From an uncultured Erythrobacter sp. (lineage in GTDB: Bacteria > Pseudomonadota > Alphaproteobacteria > Sphingomonadales > Sphingomonadaceae), in NCBI GenBank assembly GCA_947488755.1, contig CANLAD010000001.1:262247-326246 (forward strand): a stretch of 64,000 nucleotides of DNA. Direction: 5' to 3'. Of the stretch, positions 1 to 8,800 are shown one piece after another. The stretch's first letter is position 1. Every line of letters starts with the position of its first letter. The notes under the pieces were generated by a model, which saw nothing but the letters and a program-made list of their open reading frames with translations, did no database searches and was not told where the DNA came from. The translations under genes were made by a program, and so were the position numbers.

Positions 1-347
1 GGGATCAGGTGCTGCGATCGGTCGCGGGGGCGAGCGCGTATACCTGGCTCAATGCCGGTGAGATCGACGCGCGCGGGATTGTGCAGTTCCTTGTGCTGGA
101 CGAGCGTTTCCCGCGCTCACTCGCGTTCTGCCGCGGCGCGCTGCGCGACAATCTTGCTGCACTGGCCCGAATCCACGGACGGGAAGGAGGCAGCAACGAG
201 CTGATGCGCTCCGCCGACATGCAGATCGCCGACACCTCCGCGGACGACATTTTTGATATGGGCCTGCACGAATTTCTGATCGACTACATCAGTCGCAACG
301 CGGCAATCGGCGAAGCGATCGGCGAAGATTACAGATTCCTGGCATGA
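1..347 (+). CDS. Alpha-E domain protein (DUF403), 3' part
   Basis: C-terminal part of a gene entering from outside the window; the frame is open from the first bases and stops at 345-347. The visible stretch (about 114 residues) is helical and resembles the C-terminus of alpha-E (DUF403) proteins, including an LVLDERFPRSLAF segment and a final D-Y-x-F-L-A end. No enzymatic activity is established for the family. Its genes usually cluster with a circularly permuted ATP-grasp protein, a transglutaminase-like protein and the proteasome-like peptidase Anbu; the last two follow here, the first only 10 bp downstream, so the family call is supported by both sequence and context. The ATP-grasp partner would be expected upstream of the window. 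Confidence 0.85.
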   Translation, partial: DQVLRSVAGASAYTWLNAGEIDARGIVQFLVLDERFPRSLAFCRGALRDNLAALARIHGREGGSNELMRSADMQIADTSADDIFDMGLHEFLIDYISRNAAIGEAIGEDYRFLA

Positions 348-357
348 GGAGGGCGGC

Positions 358-1197
358 ATGAAACTGGCGATCCGGCACACGACCCGCTATTCCTTCGCCG
401 ATCCGGTGGTGCACGCGCTCCAGCGCTTGCGGCTGACTCCAAAGGCTACCCAGGGCCAGCAAATCCTGAGCTGGCAAATGGATTACGAAAACGCCTACAC
501 CGAACTCGAATACGAAGATCAGCACTTCAACACCGTCACGCTGGTCGCGGTTGAACCGGGCGCGCGCGAAGTGCGGATCACGTGCAGCGGCGAAGTGATG
601 ACTGAAGACAATTCCGGCGTGATCGGGCGTCATGCCGGGCATCTGCCGTTGTGGAGCTTTCTTAGCCAGACGAAGCTGACGAAGCCGGGGCCGAAGATGC
701 GCGCGCTGATGCGCGACATTCCCGATTATGGCGCTGGGCCGCAGGACGGCGCGAAGCTCGATTATCTGCACGCTCTTTCCGCCGCAATCCGTGATCAGGT
801 GGCTTACGAGACTGGTACGACGCAGGTGACGACCACTGGAGAGGAAGCGGTCACCGATGGCAGCGGCGTATGTCAGGACCACGCCCACATCTTTCTTGGC
901 GCGGCGCGGGCGGGCGGTATCCCGGCGCGCTATGTCAGCGGCTATTTGATGATGAACGACCGTATCGACCAGGAGGCGACCCATGCCTGGGCCGAAGCGC
1001 ATATCGATGGGCTGGGCTGGGTCGGCTTCGACATCTCCAACGGGATCAGCCCCGATCCGCGTTATGTCCGGGTTGCGACGGGCCGCGATTATCGTGACGC
1101 AGCACCCGTCACGGGCATTAGCTTCGGCACGACCGAACAGCTCCTGACCGTGGACGTCTCCGTTGAACAGCAGCAAGTGGAACAACAGCAGCAATAG
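358..1197 (+). CDS. Transglutaminase-like cysteine protease
   Basis: 279 residues. An N-terminal bacterial transglutaminase-like beta domain (about residues 1-85, opening MKLAIRHTTRYSF) precedes a transglutaminase/papain-fold core. The predicted catalytic triad is visible: Cys172 in GSGVCQDHAH, His209 in ATHAWAEA, and Asp225 in GFDISNG. GAGGAG sits just before the ATG, and the alpha-E gene ends 10 bp upstream. The protein has no signal peptide, so it is probably cytoplasmic. The family belongs to the Anbu gene cluster; substrate and reaction (protease or amide ligase) are unknown. An oddity is the glutamine-rich tail, QQQVEQQQQ, after the folded core. Confidence 0.92.
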   Translation: MKLAIRHTTRYSFADPVVHALQRLRLTPKATQGQQILSWQMDYENAYTELEYEDQHFNTVTLVAVEPGAREVRITCSGEVMTEDNSGVIGRHAGHLPLWSFLSQTKLTKPGPKMRALMRDIPDYGAGPQDGAKLDYLHALSAAIRDQVAYETGTTQVTTTGEEAVTDGSGVCQDHAHIFLGAARAGGIPARYVSGYLMMNDRIDQEATHAWAEAHIDGLGWVGFDISNGISPDPRYVRVATGRDYRDAAPVTGISFGTTEQLLTVDVSVEQQQVEQQQQ

Positions 1198-1243
1198 TGT
1201 ATTGCGCGGGTCACTCTAACCTGCACCCTCCACCGGAGAACCT

Positions 1244-1978
1244 ATGACTTACTGCGTCGGTATGATCCTCGACAAGGGGATCGTGATGATGAGCGACACC
1301 CGCACGAATTCGGGCGTCGACAACATATCCGTCTTCCGCAAGATGTTTCACTGGCGGGTGCCGGGCGAGCGGATGATCGCGGTGATGACCGCCGGCAATC
1401 TTGCAACGACGCAGGCGGTTGTCAGCAAGCTTGAGGAGCGTACCAAGGAGCCTGACGAACGCGAAACGACCCTCTTGAACGGCGCGACCATGTTCAATGT
1501 CGTCTCCGAAATCGGCAAGCTGCTGCGCTCCACCATTCAGGAACGGCAATTGGCCAACGGCGAGCGGGGCAAGGGCAAGTTCACCGCCTCCATGATTGTC
1601 GCCGGACAAATTGCGGGCATGGAGCCGCGCCTGTTCATGGTCTATCCCGAGGGCAATTTCATCGAGGCCAGCTGGGACACGCCGTTCTTCCAGATCGGGG
1701 AGACCAAATATGGCCGACCCATTCTGATCCGTGCATATGACCGCGACATGAGCTTCGAGGATGCGGTCAAGCTGGTGATGGTGTCGTTCGATTCCACGCT
1801 GAAGGCGAACCTGTCTGTCGGGCTGCCGCTCGACCTGCTCGTCATCGGACGTGATGAATTCGCGCCCACGCACGAATACCGGGTGACGCAGGACGATCCC
1901 TATTTCAACGAAATCTCATCTGGCTGGGGCGACAAGTTGAAAGCCGCGTTCCACTCACTGCCTGATTACAGTTTCTAG
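1244..1978 (+). CDS. Anbu-type proteasome-like peptidase
   Basis: 244 residues, COG3484-like: the 'ancestral beta subunit' group related to HslV and 20S proteasome beta subunits. After removal of Met1 the chain would begin TYCVG, exposing Thr as the N-terminal nucleophile. Counting from that Thr, Asp17 lies in SDTRT and a Lys lies at 32 in FRKM, the positions expected for the Thr-Asp-Lys active site. No prosegment is present, as is usual for Anbu. GGAG precedes the ATG and the transglutaminase gene ends 46 bp upstream, so the three genes are probably one operon. Known Anbu proteins form open-ring or helical assemblies; substrates are not established. Confidence 0.93.
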   Translation: MTYCVGMILDKGIVMMSDTRTNSGVDNISVFRKMFHWRVPGERMIAVMTAGNLATTQAVVSKLEERTKEPDERETTLLNGATMFNVVSEIGKLLRSTIQERQLANGERGKGKFTASMIVAGQIAGMEPRLFMVYPEGNFIEASWDTPFFQIGETKYGRPILIRAYDRDMSFEDAVKLVMVSFDSTLKANLSVGLPLDLLVIGRDEFAPTHEYRVTQDDPYFNEISSGWGDKLKAAFHSLPDYSF

Positions 1979-1991
1979 CGGATTCGGATGC

Positions 1992-2017
1992 GCCTGTATG
2001 GCTAACGCACAGGCTTT
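1992..2017 (+). terminator. Weak stem-loop after the Anbu gene
   Basis: Inverted repeat GCCTGT / ACAGGC (1992-1997 and 2009-2014) with an 11-base loop, followed by only TTT. It lies 14 bases after the Anbu stop codon. The position fits a terminator, but the short stem and short T run make this weak. Confidence 0.35.
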
Positions 2018-2162
2018 CCGGGCTTGGTTAAACCCAACAGGTTCATTCTGGAGCTAAGTTCCTACGGGGTTCTGCGGATTGCTGCAGTTCGTCTCCGTAT
2101 TCGATCCGAATCGGGTCCACCTGTGCGTGATCTGCGATGAAATACAGCGCAGTAATCTGCGC

Positions 2163-2783
2163 ATGGAACGCAAAGCATCACTCCACTTCGTCGACAGCGA
2201 CAGCCGCCAGCGGGCCGAACTCGCCAGGATCGGCTTCTCGCTAGGCCACCATTCGGAAGTCTACGGCGACCTGTCGGAACTGTCGGTTCACCCCCCACGC
2301 GACGGCATTATCGTCGCCCGCGACACGGCGCAGGAGGGCGGGGTCGCGATGATCCTTGAGCGCCTTGGACGGCTTGGCATCTGGCTGCCGCTGATCGCGG
2401 TGGAAGACAGCCCGCGGCCCGGACGCATCGTCGAGGCAATTAAGGCAGGCGCGCTCGACTACCTCTCCCTGCCGCTCGATCCCGATCGTTTCGCGCGCTG
2501 CCTGGCTCGCATCGGCAAAGAGGCGGAAGCCTTCGGAACGGCGCGCCGCAGGATGATCGAAGCGCGTGATCGCATTGCCAGCCTTTCGGGTCGCGAACGT
2601 GAAGTGCTGGACTGGCTGACAGAAGGCAGCAGCAACAAGGTGATCGCTCGCGAGCTCGACATCAGCCCGCGCACCGTGGAGATCCACCGGGCCAATATGA
2701 TGAGCAAGCTTGGCGCGCGCCACGCCGCCGAAGCCGTCCGGTTGAAGCTCGAAGCGAAGCTCGAGGCAAGGGTTCAGGCGTAA
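2163..2783 (+). CDS. FixJ/LuxR-type response regulator with atypical receiver
   Basis: 206 residues from the ATG at 2163; the frame is open further upstream, but that extension does not look like protein of this family. Residues 1-125 form a receiver-like domain. It has an acidic start (V-D-S-D at 10-13) and a candidate phospho-acceptor Asp54, but the conserved lysine after beta-5 is replaced (YLSLPLDP instead of a K-P motif). Residues 140-200 form a LuxR helix-turn-helix (LSGREREVLDWL ... SPRTVEIHRANMMSKL). It is probably a DNA-binding regulator with altered or absent phosphorylation. No sensor kinase is adjacent. A strong stem-loop terminator follows at 2810. Confidence 0.85.
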   Translation: MERKASLHFVDSDSRQRAELARIGFSLGHHSEVYGDLSELSVHPPRDGIIVARDTAQEGGVAMILERLGRLGIWLPLIAVEDSPRPGRIVEAIKAGALDYLSLPLDPDRFARCLARIGKEAEAFGTARRRMIEARDRIASLSGREREVLDWLTEGSSNKVIARELDISPRTVEIHRANMMSKLGARHAAEAVRLKLEAKLEARVQA

Positions 2784-2809
2784 ACGACCTACCCCTTGTT
2801 GGTGCCTGA

Positions 2810-2855
2810 GCGCGGTCCCGGCCTTCCCTGGTGCCGGGACCGCGCCTCTCTTTCA
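2810..2855 (+). terminator. Intrinsic terminator after the LuxR-type gene
   Basis: Perfect 12-bp inverted repeat GCGCGGTCCCGG (2810-2821) / CCGGGACCGCGC (2834-2845) with a 12-base loop, followed by the pyrimidine-rich CTCTCTTTC. It lies between two convergent genes. Confidence 0.7.
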
Positions 2856-2876
2856 TGCAGGGCGCGCGCGGTCACA

Positions 2877-3581
2877 CTAACGGCAGAAGCCGCCGCCCGA
2901 TTGCTCGACATGGAAATGATCGCGGTGCGCGCGGTTGTATTCCGGGCCGAGCACGGTGCCGAAGCGTCTGCATGCGCTGCGATGGACGGCGCGCAGAAAT
3001 TCCCGCTCCTGAGCTGTGCCGCCGTCCCAGTCCTCGGTAAGGGTGATCCGCCGCCCGTCGGCCAGCACGAAGCCCGAGATGTCGATGGCGGCCGCGCTAG
3101 CATGGGCCGAGCGGCGGCCTGATCCAGCGACATTGCGGCACGAATAGCTTCCCATCGTTTCGACCCGCGCCAGCCCGCTGCCCAAGATCTGACGCGCCGC
3201 GCGATCGACGCCGAAGCGCGCCCACGCCCCGAAGGTCCGCGCCAGATCACATCGGACTGGACCAAGATTGCCGAGCGCGATCGACGAGCGATCCCCCGCC
3301 AGCGCCGCAAGCCGCACCGTCCCGAGCCGCGCGCAGCCCGGCGCTTCGTACGCGTCGGGTAGCGGGGCGAAGCGTGCACCAGTCTGCCCCAGCTCCGCGA
3401 GGCACACCGCATCATCGGAGCGCGGGGCCGGGCTTTGGGGGGCCGAATTCACCGCGCCGCGCGATAGGGGGCCATCCCCCGGCGCGCGATCCGGTATGCT
3501 AGGCACCAGCGAACCGCAGGCCGAAAGCAACAGCGCGATCGCGCCAAGTAAGATCCGTCCGGGAAGCGCCATGCAACTCAT
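2877..3581 (-). CDS. Extensin-like C-terminal domain lipoprotein
   Basis: 234 residues from the ATG at 3581; a TTG 18 bp upstream is also in frame. The signal peptide ends in the lipobox L-S-A-C, predicting a lipoprotein. A low-complexity Pro/Ser/Ala linker is followed by an extensin-like C domain (from about residue 60). The motifs SAHASAAAIDISGF and RDHFHVEQ supply His, Asp and His in a pattern like zinc-dependent LAS/M15 murein peptidases; a role in peptidoglycan trimming is inferred from that. Cysteines in VCLAE, PGCAR, VRCD, YSCRN, SACRR and the terminal GFCR suggest disulfides in the envelope. The VOC gene stops 63 bp upstream on the same strand. Confidence 0.85.
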   Translation of the reverse strand: MSCMALPGRILLGAIALLLSACGSLVPSIPDRAPGDGPLSRGAVNSAPQSPAPRSDDAVCLAELGQTGARFAPLPDAYEAPGCARLGTVRLAALAGDRSSIALGNLGPVRCDLARTFGAWARFGVDRAARQILGSGLARVETMGSYSCRNVAGSGRRSAHASAAAIDISGFVLADGRRITLTEDWDGGTAQEREFLRAVHRSACRRFGTVLGPEYNRAHRDHFHVEQSGGGFCR

Positions 3582-3644
3582 CGCACATCTTCTTGCCAAG
3601 GCTTGGTGAACGCTGCGCGAATGAACGCGCCTTCGACCGTCTGT

Positions 3645-4034
3645 TCACGGCAACTCGTCGATCACCTGCTCCCAAAGTTCGATCTTCACACCATCGGGGT
3701 CGAGGATCCAGGCGAACTTGCCATACCCCTCGTCCGCCGAGTCCAGCACATCAACGCCCTTCGCCTTGAGCATGTCGACGAAGCCATCGAGGTCGTTCAC
3801 GCGCAGGTTAATCATGAAGCCGCCCTTGCCCGGTTTCACATACTCGTTGTCCGCGAAGTGGCTGATGAGTGAATAGGGGTTGGTTTTGGGTTCGTCCGCC
3901 CATTCGAGTTGGGGGCCATAGTCCCCGTCGATCCCAAGCGTTTCGCGATACCATTGGCGCGTCGCTTCGGGATCGGCGACGACATAGAACACGCCGCCCA
4001 GTCCGGTGATGCGAGGTGATGCTTGGTCTGCCAT
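3645..4034 (-). CDS. VOC superfamily (glyoxalase/bleomycin-resistance fold) protein
   Basis: 129 residues. The start at 4034 (MADQASPRITG) is chosen because GGAGGAG lies at the right distance upstream; an ATG 15 bp earlier overlaps that site. One vicinal-oxygen-chelate domain, with GVFYVVADPEATRQWYRETLG at the N-terminal beta-alpha unit and DPDGVKIELWEQ at the end; the Glu of IELWE is the usual metal ligand. The substrate cannot be deduced. It lies 51 bp downstream of putP on the same strand. Confidence 0.85.
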   Translation of the reverse strand: MADQASPRITGLGGVFYVVADPEATRQWYRETLGIDGDYGPQLEWADEPKTNPYSLISHFADNEYVKPGKGGFMINLRVNDLDGFVDMLKAKGVDVLDSADEGYGKFAWILDPDGVKIELWEQVIDELP

Positions 4035-4085
4035 GTCGCTCTCCTCCAACCCACCTATACCTGAAAATCGCTCACATACGCGAAT

Positions 4086-5561
4086 TCAGGCCAGCGCCTC
4101 CTCCCGCTGCGGCTGCGTCGCAAGGCTCACCGCGATGATTGCGACCCAGGCGGCGATGAAGCCCGGTACGATCTCGTACAGACCTTCGCCCCCAGCAAAG
4201 CTTGCGTTCCAGCCCATCGCGATCCAGCCGCCGACCACGGCCGCTCCGGTGACCAGCCCCGCGACTGCGCCCGCCCCGGTCATCCGTGGCCAGGTCAGCG
4301 CCAGCAGGATTAGCGGGCCGAACGCCGCGCCAAAGCCCGCCCACGCATTCGCGACCAGCCCCAAAACCTGGCTGTCCGGATCGCGTGCGATGAACATCGC
4401 TGCCACCGCCACCAGCGCGACGCAGACCCGCCCGACATTCACCGCCTCGCGCTCGCTTGCCCGTTTGCGCAGGAACAGGCGGTAAAAATCCTCGGTCAGC
4501 GAGCTGGAGCTGACCAGCAATTGCGAGGAAATCGTGCTCATGATCGCGGCCAGCAACGCGGCGAACAGGAACCCGGTGATGGCCGGGTGAAACAACAATT
4601 CGGACAGCACGATGAAAATCGTCTCCGCATCCTCTACCACCAGACCGTTACGCTCGGCATAGGCGCGTCCCGCGATCCCCATGCCGATTGCGCCGAGGAG
4701 GGAAATCGCCATCCAGCCAAGGCCATAGGTCCGCGCCCGTGCCACCTTTTCCACCGTGTCGATCGCCATGAAGCGTACGATGATGTGCGGCTGCCCGAAA
4801 TAGCCCAGCCCCCATGTCACCGCGCTGATGAAACCCAGAACGGTCAGCCCTTCGGTCAGGCTGAGGAAGCCCTCGACTGGCACCGCCCCCAAAGATGCTC
4901 CCGCGCTCCCGCCTTCGCCGAACAGCACGACCAGCGGCATGATCACCAATGCCAGCATCATGATGATCCCTTGCACGAAGTCGGTCAGGCTGACCGCCAG
5001 GAACCCTCCGACCATCGTGTAAGCCAGCACGATCCCGGCAGTCAGGACGATCCCGAACATGTAGTCGCTCAGGCCGATACCGGGCAGCAATCCGGCAAAG
5101 GCGGTCTCGAACAGCTTGCCTCCGCCAACCAGCCCGGCGGCGGTGTAGACCGTGAAGAATACCACGATCACGAGGCCCGCAATCACCCGCAGCGCCGTCG
5201 CCTGGTCGGGGAAGCGATTGGCGAGGAATTGCGGGATGGTGAGCGCGTTGCCGTAGCTCTCGCTCTGTTCGCGAAGCCGCGGGGCGACCACGATCCAGTT
5301 GACCACCGCGCCTGCAAACAGACCAATTCCGATCCACGCGGCGGAAAGCCCGGCGAGATACAGCGCGCCCGGCAGACCCAGCAGCAACCAGCCCGACATA
5401 TCGCTCGCCCCGGCAGACAGCGCCGCGACCGATGGCGGCAGGTTGCGCCCGGCGAGCAGGTAACCCTCGCTATCCGATGTCGACTTGCGCCAGGCGTAAA
5501 GTCCGATGCCGATCATCGCGATGAAATAGAGCGCGAGGCTGATGAGTGTTGCTGTGTCCAT
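4086..5561 (-). CDS. putP: Sodium/proline symporter PutP
   Basis: 491 residues, full length for the sodium:solute symporter (SSS) family, with about 13 hydrophobic segments. Sodium-site residues known from E. coli PutP are present: Asp54-Met55-Ser56 in SAGASDMSGW, and Ser342-Thr343 in AIMSTISSQLL. The family transports proline with Na+ across the inner membrane. No PutA is next to it, so the proline assignment rests on sequence similarity alone. The start ATG at 5559-5561 has no strong ribosome-binding site. Confidence 0.9.
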   Translation of the reverse strand: MDTATLISLALYFIAMIGIGLYAWRKSTSDSEGYLLAGRNLPPSVAALSAGASDMSGWLLLGLPGALYLAGLSAAWIGIGLFAGAVVNWIVVAPRLREQSESYGNALTIPQFLANRFPDQATALRVIAGLVIVVFFTVYTAAGLVGGGKLFETAFAGLLPGIGLSDYMFGIVLTAGIVLAYTMVGGFLAVSLTDFVQGIIMMLALVIMPLVVLFGEGGSAGASLGAVPVEGFLSLTEGLTVLGFISAVTWGLGYFGQPHIIVRFMAIDTVEKVARARTYGLGWMAISLLGAIGMGIAGRAYAERNGLVVEDAETIFIVLSELLFHPAITGFLFAALLAAIMSTISSQLLVSSSSLTEDFYRLFLRKRASEREAVNVGRVCVALVAVAAMFIARDPDSQVLGLVANAWAGFGAAFGPLILLALTWPRMTGAGAVAGLVTGAAVVGGWIAMGWNASFAGGEGLYEIVPGFIAAWVAIIAVSLATQPQREEALA

Positions 5562-5821
5562 ATGGCGCGAGCGGGTAACATCCGACCGCCCGATTGGCCA
5601 CCGGCACCACCGGGCAAGACCGATTCGCAGCGTGACGATGCCCTGAAAACCCGCAAATCGGGCGAGTTGGTTGATGAAATACAGACAGCGCGGGCGTTCA
5701 AGGAGCGAAAGCGCACAGCTTCGTCTGCGCGCATCGCGGGGGAGGGGAGATCGACGGTATGAAAGAGCCGATGCGAGGCTAGCAGGGCGACGGGATGTAG
5801 GAAAACCTGCGGTCAGCCGGA

Positions 5822-8800
5822 TCAGCCCTTGTCGCGATCGGGGGCGAAGCGCGGTATCTGGTAGTCCGGACGCAGCCAGCGAATGTGGCCCCCGGCCTCT
5901 TCCGCCGCGCGTTCATGGTTGAGCGCGACCAGCCGTGCCACGATCTCCGATGGGCCGAGCGTGCCCGCCGCCCATTCCTCACCCCAGCCATAGGCATCGG
6001 CGACCGCCTGATCCAATTGCTCGTGCAGGCGATTGACGATCCCGGCGCGCGCGGCGGTGGCGCGGCGCTGGTCCTTGTCGGACAGCGGTTCGCCGCCCGA
6101 AGCATGGGCGCGCAGCTTTTCGCGCAGATTGTAAAGCTCGGTCATGGTGAGCTTGTCCGTCTCGGCGATGGCGGCCTTGCGAGTTTCGTCGAGCTCCTCG
6201 GCGAGGTCGGCGATTGTGGCGCGCTGGGGGTCGGTGGGGTCGGGGAAGGGGAAGGGGTCGAAGATTTTTGACTTGTTGTAGCGGGGCCGGTCTTCAAGCG
6301 TTCCGCCTGCCCGCAATGACCATTCCACATGATGAGATGATTGCAGCACGCCCAGATGAAACGCGTCATTGCTGCCGATGGCGACCAGCATATTGTCGGG
6401 AAGGATATCGCTTTCGAGGAAGTGGAAAACGCGATGCTTCGCAGTTTCGACCGTCGCGATGTATCGCGAAAGGCCTTCGAGGGCTTCGCGGAGCAATTGC
6501 CGCGGCTTTCCCATCAGCCACCACTCATCAAGGTATGAAATTGCGTCTTTGGTAGGCCTTTTACCCTCTGCGATCTTGCCATCGACCTGTTCCCTGCGCT
6601 GCTCGCGCACAGTCCGGTCAAGGTGCTGCCACACTTCCGGATATTGTTGCCGCACTTCCTTCTCGCTCAATCCGAGCAGATCGATCACCATCACCCCGCG
6701 CGGATGTTGGAGCAGGTCCCGGCCATTGCGATAGGGGCGGATATGCGCTTCCAGCCCCTCGCGCTGGCCAAGTCCGAGGTCTTTCGCCGTCGCCTCATCC
6801 ACGATAAAACCTGAGCCGATCAACTGAACGCCGCGATACGCGATCCCCGCATTCGCCAGCAATGGCTTTGCTTCGCTCGCGCTGGCCCCTACGCTCAAAT
6901 TCGCGTTCACCCGATCGTGCACGACAGCCAGCGCGATCTCCGGATCGTCGCTGTCGAGCTTCGCTTCGCTGGTCACTTCGCGCAAAACCCCTTCGTGGGC
7001 TCCGCGCTCCGCCACGGTCATCGCGATGCGCACGGCGGCGGCGTCCTTGGTCGCCTTGGTCCAGGGGTGATCGGGGATCGCCATGACGAGGCTCAAAGCC
7101 CCCTCCCCCTGCGGGAGGGGGTTGGGGGTGGGGTTCGCCGCATCAGCGGCGACTTTCGTCGCCGACCCCACACCCTCCGCGCCTGACGGCGCTCCTCCCT
7201 CTCCCGCAAGGGGAGAGGGTTTGAGATATTGCGCAATCACCCGGCGCGAAAATTCTTGCGTGATCGAATTGGTGGTGACGAAGCCGAAGCGTTTGAGCGG
7301 GCTGCCTTGCGACACCAGCGCGTGCGCCGCGCGGTCCCACCATTGCATGACGAAATCGGCGGATTTGGGCACCCGGGGGTTCGCCTGCCACATCGCTTCG
7401 GCATAGTCGCCGCCCAACCGATCACGGATATCCTTCCCGCCGATGAAGGGCGGATTGCCAACGATAAAGTCCGCTTCCGGCCATTCCGCCAGCACCGGCG
7501 CATCGTAATCCGGCTCGCCCGTATCGGTCAGCCGCAGCACCGCGTCATAGCGCCCCGCGCGGCCCATATTGAGGTTCGCGCTGCGTTTCAGCACCGGTTC
7601 GGGGATCGCTTCGGGATCGTCCTTCAACCGGTTGCGCAGCCACCCGATCCACAGCACCAGTTCGGCGATCTTGGCCGCGCGGGGATTGAGTTCGAGGCCA
7701 TAGAAGTTCTGCGGCCCGATGCGTGGACTCGCATCCTCTCCCAGCGTCTGGATGCGCTCGATCACCTTGCTTTCAAGCGCCTGCAACAGCTCCATTGCGA
7801 CATAGAGGAAATTGCCCGTCCCGCACGCCGGATCGAGCACGCGCGTCGCGGCCAGTTTGTCATGGAAAGCACGCGCCTGCTTCAGCAACTCTTCGGGATC
7901 GTCGAGCCGGTCGATCGCCTCCCATTCGGGTTCGAGCACGTCCATGATCGTCGCGCGCACCAGCGTTTCGACATACGGGCGCGGCGTGTAATGCGCGCCC
8001 AGCTTCGCGCGTTCCTTGGGATCGAGCGCCTGTTCGAGCAGTGTGCCGAAAATTGCCGGTTCGACCCGGCGCCAGTTCTGCCGAGCGGCCTCGTACAGAT
8101 CGTGTATCAGGAAGCTGCCGAGCTTGTAGACTTTCGAGGACTCGAACAGGCCGCCATTGAAGTAACGGACGTCGGTTTCGAGCGCCATGGCGAAGCGGTT
8201 GGACGTGTCGCTGCCCATCTTCTCGAACAGATCGCGCAACCCGTTTTCGAACAGCTGATCATTGCCTTCCGCCCGTTTGAGAAATTGCTCGAAGCTCTTG
8301 AATGGAAGCAAGCCGACATCCTCTGCAAACATGCAGAACAGCACGCGCATGAGGAACAGCGAGCCTTCCTCGATCTCGATCGCCCGATCGCGTTCGGACC
8401 TTGTTGTAGCGCGTATGCCGATCTCTATCTCTTTGCTGACTTGAGCAATTCGACTTGCGACTTGTCGCGTGACCAGCGCTGACTGGTGGCGCGGATCGAT
8501 GCTTCTGGGGTCGGTCCACAGCGCGCGCAGGATTTCGATCGCCGTTTTTCCGGTCCGCCCGATTTCGGCATCATCGGCAAGCGCGGGCAGTTCGATCCGG
8601 TAGCTCTGGCGATCCGGGAAGAAGTCGTAGCCGCGCCCATTGCCTGCGGTGTCGACATAGATTTCGAAAGCGCGCCCGACATCGCATACGATCAGGAACG
8701 GGGCGACCGGCTCGGCTGCCGGTAAGTTCTTGGCGTAGTTTTCCGCCTGCGCGCGGGCATCGCGCATGAGCTTGTCATACGTCGCGCCCGATGGGGCTCT

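Noticed and set aside
4521..5762. Long plus-strand open frame (413 codons) opposite putP, ending in a possible 66-residue reading frame at 5562-5762
   Set aside because: Antisense to an intact PutP with all family motifs; the translation is rich in Arg, Gln, His and Asp and has no domain. The part at 5562-5762 abuts the putP start and has no ribosome-binding site.
7229..8482. 417-codon plus-strand frame opposite the restriction-modification gene
   Set aside because: Antisense shadow; the real gene has catalytic motifs and full family length.
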